Below, in pieces: positions 50,424-60,003 of a DNA stretch of 64,000 nucleotides; position 1 is the stretch's first letter; the number at the start of each line of letters is the position of its first letter. The DNA comes from Hydrogenophaga sp. (GTDB lineage Bacteria; Pseudomonadota; Gammaproteobacteria; Burkholderiales; Burkholderiaceae_C), in the NCBI RefSeq assembly GCF_019635465.1, contig NZ_JAHBZK010000018.1, positions 51,007 through 115,006 on the forward strand, written 5' to 3'. The notes below the pieces were generated by a model. That model worked only from the letters and a program-made list of their open reading frames with translations, made no database searches and had not been told where the DNA came from. The translations under genes were made by a program, and so were the position numbers.

Positions 50424-51710
50424 TCAGGCCGGTGGGTGGTCAGCGAGCCACCGCACCATGGCGTCTGCGGCCCATGCTCCGCTGGCCATGCTGGCGGTGA
50501 GCAGATAACCGCCCGTGGGGGCTTCCCAATCCAGCATTTCGCCGGCAAAAAAGAAACCAGCGCGCTCGCGCGCCATCAGGCCGGCGTCGAGCGCCGCCGC
50601 GCGTACACCCCCCGCGGTGCTAATGGCTTCGGCCACGGGCCTCGCTCGCAGCAAGCCCAGAGGCAAGGCCTTGATGGCGTCGGCCAGGCGCTGCGGATCG
50701 TGCATGGCGTCGCGATCAAGGCACTCGTGCAGCAGGGACAGCTTGATGCCGTCGAGCCCAAGCCGCCCCTTGAGATGGCTGGACAGGCTGCGCGAGCCCC
50801 GAGGGTGCGACACCTCGCTGCGCACCCATTCTGCGCTGTGATCGGGCAACAGATCGATCCACACCGTGGCCCGGCCTTCGCGCGCGATCTGATCGCGCAA
50901 AGGCGCCGACAACGCATAGATCAGGCTGCCCTCGACGCCGGTGGCGGTGGCGACGAACTCGCCACGCTGCCAGGCTCCTGCGTCGGTGCGCAAGGCCACG
51001 GTCTTGAAGGGCTGGCCGACCCAGCGCTCGGCAAAGCGCGGGCTCCAGCCTTCGCTCACACCATGCACCGGTGAGCCGGCCACGTCGAAGCCGCAGTTGG
51101 CGGGTTGCAGCTCGGCCACCGGCACGCCGCGCTCACGCAACCAAGGCACCCAGGCGCCGTCCGAGCCCAGGCGCGGCCAGCTGGCGCCGCCCAGGGCCAG
51201 CAAGGTGGCCCGGGATTGCAGCACACGCTCACCGTCGGGCGTGTCGAAGCGCAAATGCCCGGCGTCGTCGAAGCCGGTCCATCGGTGCCGCATGTGAAAC
51301 CGCACCGGTGGGCCGCCGTTGGCCGGATGCCGCAGGCGGTGCAACCAGGCCCGCAGCAACGGTGCGGCCTTCATGTCCACCGGGAACACGCGCCGCGAGC
51401 TGCCGACGAAGGTCGCCACACCCAGGCCTTCGGCCCATTCGCGCAGTTGTTGCGGACCGAACGCCGTCAGCATGGGGCGCACCCAGTCGGCGCGTGCGCC
51501 GAAGCGCGACACAAAGGTCTCGAACGGCTCGGCGTGGGTCAGGTTGAGGCCACCCTTGCCGGCCAGCAGGAACTTGCGTCCCACCGAGGGCATGGCGTCG
51601 AACAGATCGACCGCGATGCCCGCGCGCGACAGCACCTCGGCCGCCATCAGGCCTGCCGGACCGCCGCCCACGATGACCACATCGATGTTGGTTTCGCTGA
51701 CGGCGCTCAT
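50424..51710 (-). CDS. HI0933/YhiN-like FAD-dependent oxidoreductase
   Basis: A 428-residue flavoprotein: FAD-binding VVIVGGGPAGLMAAEVLSRAG at the N-terminus, GRKFLLAGKGGLNLTH, typical of HI0933-like proteins, and a C-terminal GFFFAGEMLDWEAPTGGYLLTASMASG segment. Its reaction is not established. The start overlaps the addA stop (ATGA); an earlier in-frame start would overlap addA further. Confidence 0.87.
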   Translation of the reverse strand: MSAVSETNIDVVIVGGGPAGLMAAEVLSRAGIAVDLFDAMPSVGRKFLLAGKGGLNLTHAEPFETFVSRFGARADWVRPMLTAFGPQQLREWAEGLGVATFVGSSRRVFPVDMKAAPLLRAWLHRLRHPANGGPPVRFHMRHRWTGFDDAGHLRFDTPDGERVLQSRATLLALGGASWPRLGSDGAWVPWLRERGVPVAELQPANCGFDVAGSPVHGVSEGWSPRFAERWVGQPFKTVALRTDAGAWQRGEFVATATGVEGSLIYALSAPLRDQIAREGRATVWIDLLPDHSAEWVRSEVSHPRGSRSLSSHLKGRLGLDGIKLSLLHECLDRDAMHDPQRLADAIKALPLGLLRARPVAEAISTAGGVRAAALDAGLMARERAGFFFAGEMLDWEAPTGGYLLTASMASGAWAADAMVRWLADHPPA

Positions 51711-54700
51711 GTCTCGCCTAGCCATTCAATCAGGCGTCCGGTGGGGTTGATGAACGCCAGACGCAGCGGCTCGCCCGGATGGATGGCCGCAACCGCGGCC
51801 CGGTAGGCCGCCATCTGTTCCCGGTGCGCTGGCACGGTGTGCGGCGCGTCGTGGGTCTTGAAGTCCAGCACCCACCAGGTGCCGCTGGCGCGCTCAAGCA
51901 GCAGTCGGTCCAGGCGGCGAACCTGACCCGCGTGCAGCAACTCCACCTCGTTGCCCCATTGCTCTACCTGGCGATCGTCCCAGGCCCAGGCGGCCTCGCC
52001 GCGCACCATGCGACGCGCGGCCTCGAGGGCCTGCGTCGCCATTCCGTCCTCGAGTTGGTGCGACGCGGCCACCGCCTGCCGGTGCGCCTCGCCCCAGTCG
52101 AACCCGTCGGCCGGCGTCGGACACCACTGCAGCAGTTGGTGCACGGCTCGCCCGAACCGGGTCTGGACGTCGGCCTCGACAGTCGCTGGCGTGGGCACCG
52201 GCTCAGGCAAGGCGCGCAGGGTCGGCAGGTCAAACAGATCGAGCGCAGGGGCAGCGCCGTCCTTGACGGTGGTTGTCGCCGTCGGCAGTGTTGTCGATTG
52301 CGCCAGGGGCTGCAGACGTTGCCACCAGGAGGTGGCGCCTGCGCTGCGGCCCGGCTCGAAGCTGGAGACGACCAGGCGGCGCGCGGCACGGGTCATCGCC
52401 ACATACAGGGCGTTCAGCTCTTCCAGCGAGCGCGCCGCCTGCTCGGCCGTCAGCAGGTGCTGCGCGCACAACGGGGCGCGCTTCTCGCTGGCCACGAAAA
52501 CAAAGGCCCGCGGATGCGCCGCTTCACCCGGCCAGTCGACCAGTACGCCCATGGTGTCGGCGCGCGCAGGTCCGGCATCGGTGTCGAGCAGCATCACGGT
52601 GTCGGCCTCCAGGCCTTTGGCGCCGTGAATGGTGAGCAGGCGCACGGCGCCGGGCGAGGCCAGCGCGGGCAACGCAATGCCACCGGCCTTGATCGCACGA
52701 ACAAAGCGGTAGGCGGTGAGAAAGCGGCCACCTTCGTGACCCAGCGCCTGCGCCAACAGGGCTTGCAGTTGGGCGATGGTGGCCCGGCGCTGGGCCGGCG
52801 GGACCGCTTGCGCATAGCGCGCCAGCACCTGCCCCTCGCGGTACACGAGCGACAGGGCGTCGTGGGGCGGCAATTGCAGCAGCGCTTGCTGCCACGCCTG
52901 CCAGCGCTCGGCGGTGGTTTGCCACAGCGGCAACGCGTCGGGGTGCGCGGCAGACTCGAGCAGCACCGTCCACCAGTGCGCACCCTGCCCGGCCGCGCGC
53001 ACCGCCATGGCCAGCGCGGCCAGATCGTCGTCGCTCCAACCGCCGATGGGCGAGCGCAGGGCCCGCGCAAGGCTCAGATCATGGCCGGGCGAGACCAGGG
53101 CATCGACCAGCGCGATCACGTCCTGCACGGCGGGTGCTTCGCCCAACTCGAGCTTGTCGGGTTGCTCGCTGGCAATGCCTCTTTCGCGCAACGCCTGGTG
53201 CATCCAGCCCAGGCGCTCGCGTTTGCGGGCCAGCACCATGACATCGTCCGGCTTGACGTGGCCAGCGGCGATTTCGCTGGCGATCCAGTCGGCCGCCTGG
53301 CGGGCTTCGAGATCGCTCATCAGCTCGTCGGCGAGGTGCCGCGGTGTGTTCAGGCTGTCGCGCCATTCGCTGACCGCGCCACTGTTGTCGCCATCGTCGC
53401 CAACACGTGCCCGGGCGCTGCGGGCCAGCTGAGGCAAGGCGAGGACCGCGCCAGGCTCGTCGCTGGCGGTGGTGTGCGTGCGAAACGCCGCGCCCACAGT
53501 CTCGCCGTATTCGCCGGCCTGTTCGGCGCGCTGCATGGTCGTGTTCAAGGCATCGATCACGCCGATGGCACATCGGCGGGTGTGGTCGCACGACAGGCGC
53601 GCGCCCCCCAGCCCCTGCACCACGAAGGCCTGCGCCGCGCGAAAGACCTGCGGCTCGGCGCGCCTGAAGCGGTAGATGGACTGTTTGGGATCGCCCACGA
53701 TGAACACGCTGGGCGCCTCGCCGGCACCTGCGCCCGCGTAGGCGGACAGCCAGCCGTACAGGGCCTGCCATTGCAGCGGGTTGGTGTCCTGGAATTCGTC
53801 GATGAGCAAATGCCGCACACGCGCGTCCAGCCGCTGCTGCATCCAGCCGGACAGCTCGGCATCGCCCAGCAGACGGCGTGCGGCGCCCTCCACGTCGTTC
53901 ATGTCGACCCAGCCGCGCTCGAGCTTGAGCTCGGCCAGCACGCGCAGCAGCACACGGGTGAGGCGGGCCATGCGTTGGTGGTGGACCCACGCGCGCTGCT
54001 GCCGCTCGGCCTGCAAGGCTTCTTCGATGCGTGCCAGCGCGGCTTGCACCGCGGGGTGGGCATCGGGCTGCTCGCCCAGCTTGCGCGGCGTGCCCTTGGC
54101 CGTCAGCAGCGCAGCGATCGCCGCACGGCCGTCGCCATTGCTGACGGCCGTTTCAAGCTCGCGCGCAGCGGTGTCGGCCTTCTTGAGCTTGGCGAATCCG
54201 CCCAGCGCTTGGGACGCGGCCAGGAGCTCGGCGCGAAAGCGTTCGTGCCGCACCAGCCAAGCCACAGGGTCGGCCTCGGCTCCTGCCCATGCCGGCATGA
54301 GATCGCCCAAGGGGCGCACGGCGTTGTCCACCGCGCCGGCTGCGTCGGCCCACTGGAACTCGACACGCTTGCCCACCGCGTTGCGCAAGGCCTGCAACGT
54401 CTGGTGGCGTCCAATGTCGGCCACGCTGGCAAAGAAGTCGTCGCGCGCGGGCTCGTCGCCCGCCAGTGCCCGATAGAAGCGGGGCCAAAGCCGCTGCAGG
54501 ATGGAGTCGTCATTCTCCTGAAGCTCATACTGGGTCGGCAGCCCCAGCTCTTGCAGCACCGCCAGTGGTGCCCCACGCAACAAGGCCGCGAACCAGCTGT
54601 GAAAGGTGCGCAGTTGCACCGGTCGCCCTTGTTGGTGCAGGCGCGCCCGAAGGCCTCGCGCATCGGCCAGACGCTCGCGCGCTTGCGCCTCGGACATTCC

Positions 54701-54997
54701 GCGCTGGCTCAGCGCAACGCACAGCCTGTCGTCGTCAAGCTCGCTCCATTCGCTCAGCACCTGCTGCAACCGCTCGCGCATTTCGGCCGCCGCCTTCTTG
54801 GTGAAGGTGATGGCAAGAATGTCCTGCGCAGGCACGCCGTCCAGCAAGGCGCGCAGGATGCGCGACACCAGCATCCAGGTTTTGCCCGCCCCGGCGCAGG
54901 CCTCCACGGCCACGCTGCGCGCCGGGTCGCAGGCGCACGCGTAGAAAGCCTGGGGATCGACCGCCCGGTCATCGATGCGATAGGCGAGCGCGCTCAT
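51707..54997 (-). CDS. addA: AddA-type helicase-nuclease
   Basis: A 1096-residue UvrD/RecB-like protein. Walker A is EACAGAGKT at residues 32-40, followed by ITFTKKAAAEMRERL, LLIDEFQDTNPLQW, IVGDPKQSIYRFRRAEP and the late motif LTIHGAKGLEADTVMLLD with VAMTRAARRL. A C-terminal RecB-family nuclease domain is seen in RFGRAVHQLLQW and LDRLLLER...WWVLDFKTHD. With AddB it resects double-strand breaks up to Chi and loads RecA. It is coupled by ATGA to addB upstream and to the flavoprotein downstream. Confidence 0.92.
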   Translation of the reverse strand: MSALAYRIDDRAVDPQAFYACACDPARSVAVEACAGAGKTWMLVSRILRALLDGVPAQDILAITFTKKAAAEMRERLQQVLSEWSELDDDRLCVALSQRGMSEAQARERLADARGLRARLHQQGRPVQLRTFHSWFAALLRGAPLAVLQELGLPTQYELQENDDSILQRLWPRFYRALAGDEPARDDFFASVADIGRHQTLQALRNAVGKRVEFQWADAAGAVDNAVRPLGDLMPAWAGAEADPVAWLVRHERFRAELLAASQALGGFAKLKKADTAARELETAVSNGDGRAAIAALLTAKGTPRKLGEQPDAHPAVQAALARIEEALQAERQQRAWVHHQRMARLTRVLLRVLAELKLERGWVDMNDVEGAARRLLGDAELSGWMQQRLDARVRHLLIDEFQDTNPLQWQALYGWLSAYAGAGAGEAPSVFIVGDPKQSIYRFRRAEPQVFRAAQAFVVQGLGGARLSCDHTRRCAIGVIDALNTTMQRAEQAGEYGETVGAAFRTHTTASDEPGAVLALPQLARSARARVGDDGDNSGAVSEWRDSLNTPRHLADELMSDLEARQAADWIASEIAAGHVKPDDVMVLARKRERLGWMHQALRERGIASEQPDKLELGEAPAVQDVIALVDALVSPGHDLSLARALRSPIGGWSDDDLAALAMAVRAAGQGAHWWTVLLESAAHPDALPLWQTTAERWQAWQQALLQLPPHDALSLVYREGQVLARYAQAVPPAQRRATIAQLQALLAQALGHEGGRFLTAYRFVRAIKAGGIALPALASPGAVRLLTIHGAKGLEADTVMLLDTDAGPARADTMGVLVDWPGEAAHPRAFVFVASEKRAPLCAQHLLTAEQAARSLEELNALYVAMTRAARRLVVSSFEPGRSAGATSWWQRLQPLAQSTTLPTATTTVKDGAAPALDLFDLPTLRALPEPVPTPATVEADVQTRFGRAVHQLLQWCPTPADGFDWGEAHRQAVAASHQLEDGMATQALEAARRMVRGEAAWAWDDRQVEQWGNEVELLHAGQVRRLDRLLLERASGTWWVLDFKTHDAPHTVPAHREQMAAYRAAVAAIHPGEPLRLAFINPTGRLIEWLGET

Positions 54998-57588
54998 GCC
55001 CAGAAATCCTTGCGGCACAGGCCACGCGCGGCGCAGAAATCGCAGGCGACGCCCTCGCCCAGGGCCCGCATGGGGGCACCGTCGGCCACGCGTGCGAGGT
55101 CTTGCTGCAGCCCTTCAAGAATGGCGTCGCGTGCGGTCAGGATGTCGGGCTGCTTGATCAGGCGGGCCGCTTCGCCCTGCTCGCCGCGGGTGTCCACGAT
55201 GCTGAGGTAGCCCGCGCGCAGGCGCTGCGCCGGCAGCAACGCGGCATAGAAAGCCAGTTGGGTGTCTTCCAGAGGCTCTTTCACCCTGGCCTCGGTGCGC
55301 GTGCGGCTCTCGGTCTTGTGGTCGATGACATAGGTTTCATCGCCTTCACCATCACGCCGCACGTCGATGCGGTCCAGGCGACCGAACAGCGTCCAGCGCC
55401 CAGCCTGTTGTTCTCGCTCGGCTTCGGCGGCCTCGAACCGCCAGCCTTCGTCCTCGTGCGGCCAGAGCCAGTTCAGGTAGGCGTCACGCAAGGCGGGCCA
55501 CACAGCGCGGTAGGGCAAAAAGCCGCCCTCCCTCGCGTCGTCGCCCAGGCCCATGGTCTGCGCCACGCGCTCGGCCACCATGTCCATGGCAGCGCGGTCG
55601 GCCGCCTGTCCAGGTCTCAGGTCGCCGCGTTGCTCGTGAAAGGCCTTGAGCACCGCATGCAGCCAGTTGCCCAGATCGCTTTGATCGGGTTCGGCGTCGA
55701 GTTCATCGACCGCGTCCAGGCGCAACTGGCGCCGGGCAAAGAAGCGATAGGGGCAGGTGCGCAGATCGTCGTAGGCGCTGGCCGAAAAGCGCTGAGGCAA
55801 CAGGGCTGGCGCACTGGCCGCCGGCATGGACGTTGCACCAGCGGGTGTCGGGCGGGCATCGAGCAAGGATTCGCCTGGCGACTCGGGCAGACCGTCGACG
55901 AAGGCGCTGGGCAGCAAGGCATCGGCGCCGTCGTGGCGTCGCCAAAGGGCGTCCACAGGCCCGTCGCCAAACAGGTGCGCCCACGCCGTGGCCTGGGCCT
56001 GCGCAAGCGCGTCGCGCTCGGGCAGACCCAGGGCCGCGCGTTGTGCGGCACTCCAGCTGGTGTCGGGCTCGGGGCTCGGGCTCAGGTGCTGGTCGTCGCA
56101 GCCGGGCACCACGACGGCCGCCACGCTGCGTCCCAGCCGTTGCGCCATGGGCATCACGATGACCTGGGGCACACCGGGTACCTCGGGCTGGAACACCCCG
56201 CCTTCAAGCACATCGCGTGTCCAGGCGGCAAAGCCGGCCAGCGTCCATCGCTGTGCTCGCTCCCGCTCACCGGTGGCGCCCTCGCCCAGGCCATCCAGTT
56301 CGTGCGCGGCCTCGCCCAGGCGCAACACACCGATGAGCTGTCGGCCGGCTTCATCGGCCTGCAGAAGGTCCCACTGGCCGCTGAGCGCGAGCGCCTGCGC
56401 GGTGTCTCGCAACCAATGCACCAGGGGCCGCGGCGCCTGCAGGCTGGCGCGTACCGACTCGACCGACGCGTCGCGCAAGGCCACCGGCGCAGTGGCCCAG
56501 CGGGACACGGCCTTCTGCCGCAGCTGGCGCTCCAAGTCTGCCATGGACTCGCCCTGCAGCGCCGGGCTGACCTTGAGCCACTCAAGCACGTCGTCGGTAC
56601 TGGCTCGCGCATCTGCCGCGCGCATCAACGCCATGAAGCTTGCCGCCGCGTGGGTGGTGGACAGCTTCCAGCCTGTTTCGTCCTTCAAACGCACGCCCGC
56701 ACCCACCAGCAACGCGCTGGCGCGTCGGGTGAGCAAGCGGTCGTTGGCGATCAGCGCCACGGGTGTGCGACCGGCATTGAGGTGTGCGATTACGCTGGCG
56801 GCGGCGGCTTGCGCCTCGGGTTCGAAGCCGTCACAAGACCACAGGCTGGGCGGCGCCGCGTCGGGCGGCGACCACGTCAGTCGCCCTCCCTGCGGGCCCC
56901 ACCGATCGAGCAAGGCATCGGCCAGTGGATCTGGATGAGGGCCTGGCAGCACCAGCAGCCGATCGGCGTCGGCGCCCGGCGCCGCGATCGGGCTCCAAAG
57001 CGCATCCGTGACCTGCCCGGAGCTGGCGGCCCAGGTGACCGCCAGGTTGGCCACCAGCGACTCCCAATGGGTGGAGGCAGCGCTGCCGATGGTGGCCAAA
57101 GCGCCTCGGCGCGCCTCGGCCCATGCGCCACGCGCCCCGGGCGGCAGCGCGGCGGCCAATGGGGCCAGCTGCCGCGCGGCGGCGATCAATCTGGCGACCA
57201 GTTCACGCCGAAGACCGGCGTCCGCACGAGCGCCTGCGACCCGATCGATCCAGGCGCCGGCCACCAAAGCATCGCGCGCCATGTCGTGGCTGATGTCGTC
57301 CGATCCCGCTCGCCAGGGCGCCAGCGCCGCCGCCCACTCGCGCAAGGTGGTGAAGCGAGGTGTCAAACCGGTGCCGTCGGGCAGCAAAGCCGACCAGGCT
57401 CGCCGGGCTTCGGCCACCAAGGGTGCGTAGGGCAAAGCCACCACCACCCGGCCCATCGGGACGCCCGCTGTCGCCATGGCGACGAGTTCGCTGAGCGGCG
57501 CGTGCCACACACACGACATTGCGCCGCCGTGCACGGGGCCCGCCGCAAGGGCCGACTCGTCGTGAGGTCTCGTGTCCGCTGGCGTCAT
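54994..57588 (-). CDS. addB: AddB-type nuclease with Fe-S cluster
   Basis: A protein of about 864 residues. The inactive helicase-like N-terminal part lacks a Walker A. The C-terminal nuclease domain has LFGRLDRIDVRR...YVIDHKTESRT, and four Cys (RTCPYRFF, then CDFCAARGLC) form the Fe-S staple of AddB proteins. AddB recognises Chi and cuts one strand. The start is uncertain: ATG 57588 lacks a ribosome binding site, and ATG 57519 (MSCVWHAPL) fits the conserved start better. It is divergent from trxA. Confidence 0.88.
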   Translation of the reverse strand: MTPADTRPHDESALAAGPVHGGAMSCVWHAPLSELVAMATAGVPMGRVVVALPYAPLVAEARRAWSALLPDGTGLTPRFTTLREWAAALAPWRAGSDDISHDMARDALVAGAWIDRVAGARADAGLRRELVARLIAAARQLAPLAAALPPGARGAWAEARRGALATIGSAASTHWESLVANLAVTWAASSGQVTDALWSPIAAPGADADRLLVLPGPHPDPLADALLDRWGPQGGRLTWSPPDAAPPSLWSCDGFEPEAQAAAASVIAHLNAGRTPVALIANDRLLTRRASALLVGAGVRLKDETGWKLSTTHAAASFMALMRAADARASTDDVLEWLKVSPALQGESMADLERQLRQKAVSRWATAPVALRDASVESVRASLQAPRPLVHWLRDTAQALALSGQWDLLQADEAGRQLIGVLRLGEAAHELDGLGEGATGERERAQRWTLAGFAAWTRDVLEGGVFQPEVPGVPQVIVMPMAQRLGRSVAAVVVPGCDDQHLSPSPEPDTSWSAAQRAALGLPERDALAQAQATAWAHLFGDGPVDALWRRHDGADALLPSAFVDGLPESPGESLLDARPTPAGATSMPAASAPALLPQRFSASAYDDLRTCPYRFFARRQLRLDAVDELDAEPDQSDLGNWLHAVLKAFHEQRGDLRPGQAADRAAMDMVAERVAQTMGLGDDAREGGFLPYRAVWPALRDAYLNWLWPHEDEGWRFEAAEAEREQQAGRWTLFGRLDRIDVRRDGEGDETYVIDHKTESRTRTEARVKEPLEDTQLAFYAALLPAQRLRAGYLSIVDTRGEQGEAARLIKQPDILTARDAILEGLQQDLARVADGAPMRALGEGVACDFCAARGLCRKDFWA

Positions 57589-57707
57589 CAAAAGGGGGTT
57601 TCTGTCACAATGCGGCCGCTGCCTGAGGGGGGCCGACGTCGTCGCCCGGTTCACCGCATGCGCCGCACTGTAACCTCACCCCGCTCACCGAAACCAAGGA
57701 CGAATCC

Positions 57708-58040
57708 ATGGCCAGCGATCTCATCAAACATGTCTCCGATGCCACCTTCCAGGCCGACGTGCTGGACAACAAGGCCCCCGTGCTGGTGGACTTCTGGGCC
57801 GAATGGTGCGGCCCCTGCAAGATGATCGCACCCATCCTCGACGAAGTGGCCGGCAGCTACGACGGCAAGCTCAAGGTGGCCAAGCTCAATGTGGACGACA
57901 ACCGCGACGTGCCCGCCAAATTCGGCATCCGTGGTATCCCCACGCTGATGCTGTTCAAGGACGGCCAGTTGGCCGCCACCAAGGTTGGCGCGCTGAGCAA
58001 GGCACAACTCACCGCCTTCATCGACCAGCAACTGGCCTGA
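57708..58040 (+). CDS. trxA: Thioredoxin 1
   Basis: A 110-residue thioredoxin with the WCGPCK active site (Cys34, Cys37), the buried Asp in VDFWAEW and the cis-Pro in RGIPTLMLF. It reduces cytosolic disulfides and serves ribonucleotide reductase and Msr enzymes. It is upstream of rho, a common order in proteobacteria. Confidence 0.97.
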   Translation: MASDLIKHVSDATFQADVLDNKAPVLVDFWAEWCGPCKMIAPILDEVAGSYDGKLKVAKLNVDDNRDVPAKFGIRGIPTLMLFKDGQLAATKVGALSKAQLTAFIDQQLA

Positions 58041-58052
58041 TCGCTGTCATCC

Positions 58053-58073
58053 GGCCCGGACGGTGTCCGGGCC
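58053..58073 (+). terminator. Hairpin after trxA
   Basis: GGCCCGGAC-GGT-GTCCGGGCC is a perfect 9-bp stem 12 nt after the stop. No T-run follows, so it may protect the 3' end or act as a weak or Rho-linked terminator. Confidence 0.5.
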
Positions 58074-58121
58074 ATCGGGCTGCGCGCAGGCCCGAGGGCA
58101 GGTCGCCACGGTCGCGATTCC

Positions 58122-58140
58122 TGTCATAATCCGCCGCATG
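58122..58140 (+). promoter_or_regulatory. rho promoter, extended -10
   Basis: TGTCATAAT (58122-58130) combines an extended -10 TG with CATAAT. It is seven bases before ATG 58138, which opens the 33-codon leader frame. Confidence 0.55.
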
Positions 58141-58239
58141 CGGGCCCACCCAGCGCCCGCAAACATTCGCGCAATGCCCGCCAACCGGGCCACCGCGCTC
58201 ACCCCCCCGCTCACCTCATTCGCCTCCTTGCTGGAGTGA
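58138..58239 (+). CDS. Possible rho leader peptide
   Basis: A 33-codon frame starting [16 protein letters not shown] and ending FASLLE. Its ATG is seven bases after the -10 box, so it would be translated from a leaderless end. The GAG TGA end contains the GGAG of rho, and rho starts five bases later, so ribosomes leaving this frame would sit on the rho start. E. coli also has a 33-residue rho leader, of different sequence. Supported only by arrangement; coding use is unproved. Confidence 0.4.
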   Translation: MRAHPAPANIRAMPANRATALTPPLTSFASLLE

Positions 58240-58244
58240 CGTCC

Positions 58245-59510
58245 ATGCACCTTAACGAACTCAAGGCCCTGCACGTATCCGAAGTGCTCAAGCAGGCCGA
58301 AGCGCTGGAAATCGAGAACACCGGCCGCATGCGCAAGCAAGAGCTGATGTTCGCCATCATCAAGAAGCGCGCCAAAGCGGGCGAACAGATATTCGCCGAC
58401 GGTGTGCTTGAGGTCCTGCCCGATGGTTTCGGCTTCCTGCGCGCACCGGACACCAGCTACACCGCCAGCACCGACGACATCTACATCTCGCCCAGCCAGA
58501 TCCGTCGCTTCAACCTGCACACGGGCGACATGATCGAAGGCGAAGTGCGCATCCCCAAGGATGGCGAGCGCTACTTCGCACTGAACAAGCTCGACAAGAT
58601 CAACGGCTTGCCCCCCGAGGACAACAAGCACAAGATCATGTTCGAGAACCTCACGCCGCTGTTCCCCAAGGAGCAGATGAAGCTTGAGCGGGACAACTTC
58701 AAAGGCGACGAGAACATCACCGGGCGCATCATCGACATCATCGCGCCCATTGGCCGCGGCCAGCGTGCGTTGATCGTCGCCCCGCCCAAGAGCGGCAAGA
58801 CGGTGATGATGCAGCACATCTGCCACGCCATCACCGCCAACCACCCGGACGTGGAACTCATGGTGCTGCTGGTGGACGAGCGCCCCGAGGAAGTGACCGA
58901 AATGCAGCGCACGGTGCGCGGCGAGGTCATCGCCTCCACCTTCGACGAGCCGGCGGCGCGTCACGTGCACGTCGCCGAAATGGTGATCGAGCGCGCCAAG
59001 CGCCTGGTCGAGCTCAAGAAGGACGTGGTGATCATGCTGGACTCGATCACGCGTCTGGCCCGTGCCTACAACAACGTGCTGCCTTCGTCCGGCAAGGTGT
59101 TGACCGGTGGTGTGGATGCCAACGCGCTGCAACGCCCCAAGCGCTTCTTCGGCGCCGCCCGCAAGGTCGAGGAAGGTGGTTCACTGACCATCATCGCCAC
59201 TGCGCTGGTCGACACCGGCTCCCGCATGGACGAAGTGATCTTCGAAGAGTTCAAGGGCACCGGCAACTGCGAACTCCACCTCGACCGGCGCCTGTATGAG
59301 AAGCGCGTCTTCCCCTCCATTCAGCTCAACCGCAGCGGCACCCGCCGCGAGGAACTGCTGCTGGCCCCCGAGATCCTGCAAAAGACCCGCATCCTGCGCC
59401 AGTTCATGTACAACATGGACGAAATCGAGGCCATGGAGATGGTGCTCAAGAGCATGCGCGCGACCAAGACCAACGTCGAATTCTTCGACATGATGCGCCG
59501 CGGTGGCTGA
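58245..59510 (+). CDS. rho: Transcription termination factor Rho
   Basis: A 421-residue hexameric RNA helicase: N-terminal [12 protein letters not shown] helical bundle, RNA-binding cold-shock-like fold ([14 protein letters not shown], then [14 protein letters not shown]), Walker A at residues 179-186 (APPKSGKT), [12 protein letters not shown] and Walker [13 protein letters not shown]. The sequence is highly conserved. The start follows GGAG, seven bases off. A hairpin with a T-run lies just after the stop. Confidence 0.98.
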   Translation: MHLNELKALHVSEVLKQAEALEIENTGRMRKQELMFAIIKKRAKAGEQIFADGVLEVLPDGFGFLRAPDTSYTASTDDIYISPSQIRRFNLHTGDMIEGEVRIPKDGERYFALNKLDKINGLPPEDNKHKIMFENLTPLFPKEQMKLERDNFKGDENITGRIIDIIAPIGRGQRALIVAPPKSGKTVMMQHICHAITANHPDVELMVLLVDERPEEVTEMQRTVRGEVIASTFDEPAARHVHVAEMVIERAKRLVELKKDVVIMLDSITRLARAYNNVLPSSGKVLTGGVDANALQRPKRFFGAARKVEEGGSLTIIATALVDTGSRMDEVIFEEFKGTGNCELHLDRRLYEKRVFPSIQLNRSGTRREELLLAPEILQKTRILRQFMYNMDEIEAMEMVLKSMRATKTNVEFFDMMRRGG

Positions 59511-59520
59511 CACCTTCGCC

Positions 59521-59555
59521 AAGCCCTTGATTTCATTGTATAATTGAGGGCTTTT
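59521..59555 (+). terminator. Possible rho terminator overlapping the rpmE2 promoter
   Basis: AAGCCCT (59521-59527) pairs with AGGGCTT (59547-59553), followed by TT. The 19-base loop contains a consensus TATAAT (59539-59544), the likely -10 of rpmE2. The same DNA could end rho transcripts and start rpmE2. Confidence 0.5.
59539..59544 (+). promoter_or_regulatory. rpmE2 -10 box
   Basis: A perfect TATAAT 69 bases before the rpmE2 ATG. The best -35 candidate is TTCGCC (59515-59520), 18 bases upstream. It leaves a G/C-rich leader of about 60 nt that could hold a regulatory structure. Confidence 0.65.
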
Positions 59556-59613
59556 GTGCGGAAAGTAGGCTGGACGGTCCGGCCCGGCTCCCGCAGCTGA
59601 CTCGAGGAAGATC

Positions 59614-59883
59614 ATGAAAGAAGGCATTCACCCCAACTACCGCGAAGTGCTCTTCGTGGACCTGTCCAACGGTTTCAAGTTCGTGACCCGTTCCTGCGTG
59701 AACACCAAGGAAATGGGGAAGACCGACGACGGCCGCGAGCTGCCGCTGTTCAAGCTGGACACCTCCAGCGAATCGCACCCCTTCTACACGGGCACGCAGA
59801 AGTCCGTGAACGACATGGGTGGCCGCGTCGACAAGTTCTTCAAGAAGTTCGGCAAGCCTGCAGCAGGCAAGACCGCCGCCTGA
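59614..59883 (+). CDS. rpmE2: Ribosomal protein L31, type B
   Basis: An 89-residue L31: MKEGIHPNYREVLFVDLSNG, SSESHPFYTG and GRVDKFFKKFG. It lacks the CxxC zinc motif, so it is the zinc-free type B form. GAGGAAG lies before the ATG. An intrinsic terminator follows 24 nt after the stop. Confidence 0.96.
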   Translation: MKEGIHPNYREVLFVDLSNGFKFVTRSCVNTKEMGKTDDGRELPLFKLDTSSESHPFYTGTQKSVNDMGGRVDKFFKKFGKPAAGKTAA

Positions 59884-59906
59884 TACGCTGCGTTCCGCCA
59901 GATACT

Positions 59907-59940
59907 GGGCAGCCCGGTTTACCGCGCTGCCCTTTTTTTT
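59907..59940 (+). terminator. Intrinsic terminator after rpmE2
   Basis: GGGCAGC (59907-59913) pairs with GCTGCCC (59926-59932), with an inner CGG/CCG stem, followed by eight T. Confidence 0.92.
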
Positions 59941-59987
59941 GGTCTGCGGTCTCTGCCTTCGGGGGGCCGCACCCCGGCATCGGGGCC

Positions 59988-60003
59988 CATAATTTGCCGA
60001 GTG
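59988..60003 (+). promoter_or_regulatory. -10 box of a leaderless transcript
   Basis: CATAAT (59988-59993), seven bases (TTGCCGA), then the GTG start of the membrane protein gene; no ribosome binding site. Confidence 0.5.

Noticed and set aside
51779-55210. 1143-codon open frame on the plus strand opposite addA
   Set aside because: Antisense shadow of a full-length helicase-nuclease with intact motifs; no recognisable protein.
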